A stretch of 64,000 bases of DNA from Paenibacillus sp. FSL K6-3182 (GTDB lineage: Bacteria > Bacillota > Bacilli > Paenibacillales > Paenibacillaceae). Numbering within the stretch: the first letter of the stretch is position 1; each line of letters opens with the position of its first letter. Positions 62,271 through 64,000 of the stretch are shown piece by piece. The DNA lies in NCBI RefSeq assembly GCF_037976325.1, contig NZ_CP150265.1, positions 7,319,501 to 7,383,500 on the forward strand. The letters run 5' to 3'. The position numbers and the translations under genes are program-made. The notes under the pieces were generated by a model. The model was not told where the DNA came from and searched no databases. It saw nothing but the letters and a program-made list of their open reading frames with translations.

Positions 62271-63143
62271 ATGCAATCAACTTCAGCACCTATGAGTAGA
62301 CGGACGTTTTTGAAGAAGAGCTTGCATGTAACTTTGGGGCTGATGGGAACCGCTGGTTTATCCGGCGTATACTCGCATCTAGTTGAGCCGTATTGGATTG
62401 AGGTTAAACAGGTGAAGGTTGCCATCCCAAAGCTGCCTCCCTCCTTCAACTCCTTTCGCATCGTTCATTTCAGTGACCTGCATCTCGGCTTTCATTCTAA
62501 ACCTGAACTGCTGACTGAGCTTGCAGAGCAAGTTAGGCGGGCAAAACCAGACCTTATTTGCTTCACAGGTGATTTGCTCGATCAATCCACCGCGTATATG
62601 CCGGAAGCCATTGCCTTCCTCTCAAAGCTCTCGAAGCTGCAAGCGCCCTTTGGGCAATATGCCGTTCTAGGCAATCACGATGCCTTCGGCACTCGAAGAG
62701 CAGTTACCAGGGGGCTATCAAAAGCTGGATTCCATGTGCTCGATAACCAGCATGTCGCGTTAACAAAGGGCTCAGCGCAGCTCTATATTGCCGGGGTCGA
62801 TGATCCGATGGTTGGACATCCAAATATCGATCAGGCTTTGCAAGGCATTCCAGACGGTTCCAGTACCATTCTGCTCGCGCATGAGCCGGATTTTGCTGAT
62901 GAGTATGCCCGCTATCCGGTCGACCTGCAATTGTCAGGCCATAGTCATGGCGGACAAGTGCGTATTCCTTTAGTCGGGGCACTGTATACACCTCCCTACG
63001 GGAGCAAGTATACTGCTGGTTTGTATCAGGTACCGAACAGCAAATTGCAAGTGTATACCACTCACGGGATAGGAATGACACGCATTCCCGTTCGTTTTCA
63101 TTGCCGGCCAGAGCTTACCGTCCTTACGTTAAAGGCACAATAA
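62271..63143 (+). CDS. Tat-exported YkuE-like metallophosphoesterase
   Basis: 290-aa calcineurin-like phosphoesterase. The N-terminus MSRRTFLKKSLHVTLGLMGTAG is a twin-arginine signal (RRTFLKK), so it should be exported folded. The dimetal site is complete: DLHLG (Asp), GDLLD (Asp), GNHD (Asn, His), AHEPDF (His) and GHSHGGQ (His pair). B. subtilis YkuE, of the same layout, is a Tat substrate with phosphoesterase activity. ATG 62271 has TGGAGG 4 bases upstream; the longer frame to 62238 precedes it. Substrate unknown. Confidence 0.88.
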   Translation: MQSTSAPMSRRTFLKKSLHVTLGLMGTAGLSGVYSHLVEPYWIEVKQVKVAIPKLPPSFNSFRIVHFSDLHLGFHSKPELLTELAEQVRRAKPDLICFTGDLLDQSTAYMPEAIAFLSKLSKLQAPFGQYAVLGNHDAFGTRRAVTRGLSKAGFHVLDNQHVALTKGSAQLYIAGVDDPMVGHPNIDQALQGIPDGSSTILLAHEPDFADEYARYPVDLQLSGHSHGGQVRIPLVGALYTPPYGSKYTAGLYQVPNSKLQVYTTHGIGMTRIPVRFHCRPELTVLTLKAQ

Positions 63144-63230
63144 AGAGAATTGGATACTAGCACCAATTCAACATGGAAATAATACGATGGAGTATGCAGC
63201 ATGACATTAGCCTAGGAAGGTGTGACGGTT

Positions 63231-64000
63231 ATGACTGGAATCATCAAAAACTTCTATGTGAACGGAAATACAGCTCGAGGCTTGACCAGCCTGTACGACT
63301 CGTCTTTGCAAGATTTGGAGCGTTTATTTATTTTGAAAGAAGGACCTGCTTTAGAACGATCAAACCTCATTCTTTCTATAGCTGACGACATCGCGCAGGG
63401 TGGCTATGACATTTGGCTGCTGCACTCCCCCTTCGATAATGGCTCGCTAGATGGACTCATCGTTCCCTCACTCCGTCTCGGCCTTGTTGATGGAACACCG
63501 CCGCGCTTTATTGATCCCGCTTTGCTAGGAGCATCCGTTCAATACATTCATCTCGGCGAGGCCGCAGATGCAGCAGAGCTGCAAGCGCTAAAGCCAGAGA
63601 TCGAGATTTTAAGTACACAAATTACGCAGGCGTACGATCAAGCTTATGCTGGCTTTGCTGAGGCGCTTCGTATTCATGACGACTGGGAGAGCATCTATAT
63701 TCAGAACATGAATTTCCAAGCAGCCGATGAGCTGACAGCCTCGTACATCGATACATTTTATGGCGATAACAGGCTGGAGAAAACAAGTCGTGTTGATCAC
63801 CGTTTTTTGGGCGCTGCTACAGCTAAGGGCTCATTCGATTTTGTCCCGAATCTGACGGATGGCTTAAAACGATATTTCGTTAAAGGCAGAGCTGGTTCAG
63901 GCAAATCCACCATGCTCAAAAAAATAGCTGCAGCCGGGGTCGATCGCGGACTGGATGTGGAGATTTATCATTGCGGCTTCGATCCGAACAGCTTAGATAT
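63231..64000 (+). CDS. PRK06851-like P-loop ATPase (3' end beyond window)
   Basis: Partial gene, at least 256 residues visible and running off the window end in frame. It opens TGIIKNFYVNGNTARGLTSLYD, continues in soluble protein-like sequence, and reaches Walker A GRAGSGKST at 219-226, then VEIYHCGFDPNSLD. This late P-loop after an unusual 200-residue N-terminal part matches the PRK06851 family of Bacilli and Clostridia, whose members carry two related P-loop halves; function unknown. Start ATG 63231 has GGAAGG about 9 bases upstream. Here GRAGSGKST is probably the second half's P-loop; the first half's motif is degenerate. Confidence 0.75.
   Translation, partial: MTGIIKNFYVNGNTARGLTSLYDSSLQDLERLFILKEGPALERSNLILSIADDIAQGGYDIWLLHSPFDNGSLDGLIVPSLRLGLVDGTPPRFIDPALLGASVQYIHLGEAADAAELQALKPEIEILSTQITQAYDQAYAGFAEALRIHDDWESIYIQNMNFQAADELTASYIDTFYGDNRLEKTSRVDHRFLGAATAKGSFDFVPNLTDGLKRYFVKGRAGSGKSTMLKKIAAAGVDRGLDVEIYHCGFDPNSLD

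Noticed and set aside
63173..63385. 70-aa open frame on the plus strand
   Set aside because: Overlaps the start of the P-loop ATPase gene in another frame; the ATPase frame has the ribosome site and protein-like sequence.
1..64000. CRISPR arrays, tRNA or rRNA genes, intact insertion sequences, prophage
   Set aside because: No regularly spaced repeats, cloverleaf-like or rRNA sequence, transposase, integrase or phage structural gene was seen by reading through both strands.

Overview
The window looks like chromosomal DNA of a low-to-mid GC Gram-positive bacterium, most likely a Paenibacillus or close relative. Almost every gene carries a strong AGGAGG-type ribosome binding site, TTG and GTG starts are common, sigma-A promoters are easy to read, and the gene families are typical of Bacilli (Bce resistance module, Mhq quinone-response genes, YitT, GreA, RlmN, a DUF4179 anti-sigma factor, Tcy-type cystine transporter). 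No rRNA, tRNA, CRISPR array, intact insertion sequence or prophage was seen. Species assignment is inference.

Layout. 1-9 kb: a WYL regulator, a GNAT acetyltransferase, a thioredoxin-reductase-like flavoprotein, a MraY/TagO-family sugar-phosphate transferase, a lipoprotein, a VOC protein, a secreted beta-propeller protein and an OatA-like O-acetyltransferase. 9-13.5 kb: a complete BceRSAB-type antimicrobial-peptide sensing and resistance module with a recognisable BceR operator at the 3' end of bceS. 13.7-16.3 kb: an ECF-like sigma factor with its DUF4179 anti-sigma partner and an alpha/beta hydrolase. 16.4-19.8 kb: a quinone/electrophile detoxification cluster (mhqP, mhqO, mhqD, a flavin reductase and the MarR regulator mhqR) with two MhqR-like palindromes.

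19.9-30.2 kb is the most coherent catabolic locus: a LacI regulator, a 1129-aa GH94 phosphorylase, a GH3 beta-glucosidase and, divergently, a sugar ABC importer. Gene content and order match the 1,2-beta-glucan (sophorooligosaccharide) locus known from Listeria innocua. Two back-to-back sigma-A promoters and four GAAACGTTTC-type operators lie between the two arms. 30.3-36.6 kb: a metallo-beta-lactamase-fold hydrolase, a GlsB-type membrane protein, an ABC exporter with a two-component system, and a BadF-type kinase. 36.7-43.7 kb: three methyltransferase-like proteins, DbpA helicase, a DUF2157/GDYXXLXY membrane protein, a winged-helix-like protein and an alkyltransferase-like DNA-damage sensor. 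44-46.5 kb: a DUF1641-ndh pair with a possible Rex site, then a deletion scar joining the 3' ends of a solute-binding-protein gene and an AraC-type regulator gene.

46.5-50.3 kb holds the least explained genes: a 934-aa protein whose N-terminus carries an LQxxxGNQ-type tag of the sort seen in proteins linked to extracellular contractile injection systems, in an operon with a protein whose C-terminus resembles YbjN/type III chaperone folds. 50.9-53.3 kb: a Tcy-like amino-acid importer. 53.7-55.3 kb: a ParM/StbA-type actin with a small partner, unusual beside core genes such as greA and rlmN. 55.6-64 kb: greA, a YitT protein, rlmN, a DUF4184 protein, a decayed murG, a two-component system, a Tat-exported YkuE-like phosphoesterase and the start of a P-loop ATPase cut by the window end.
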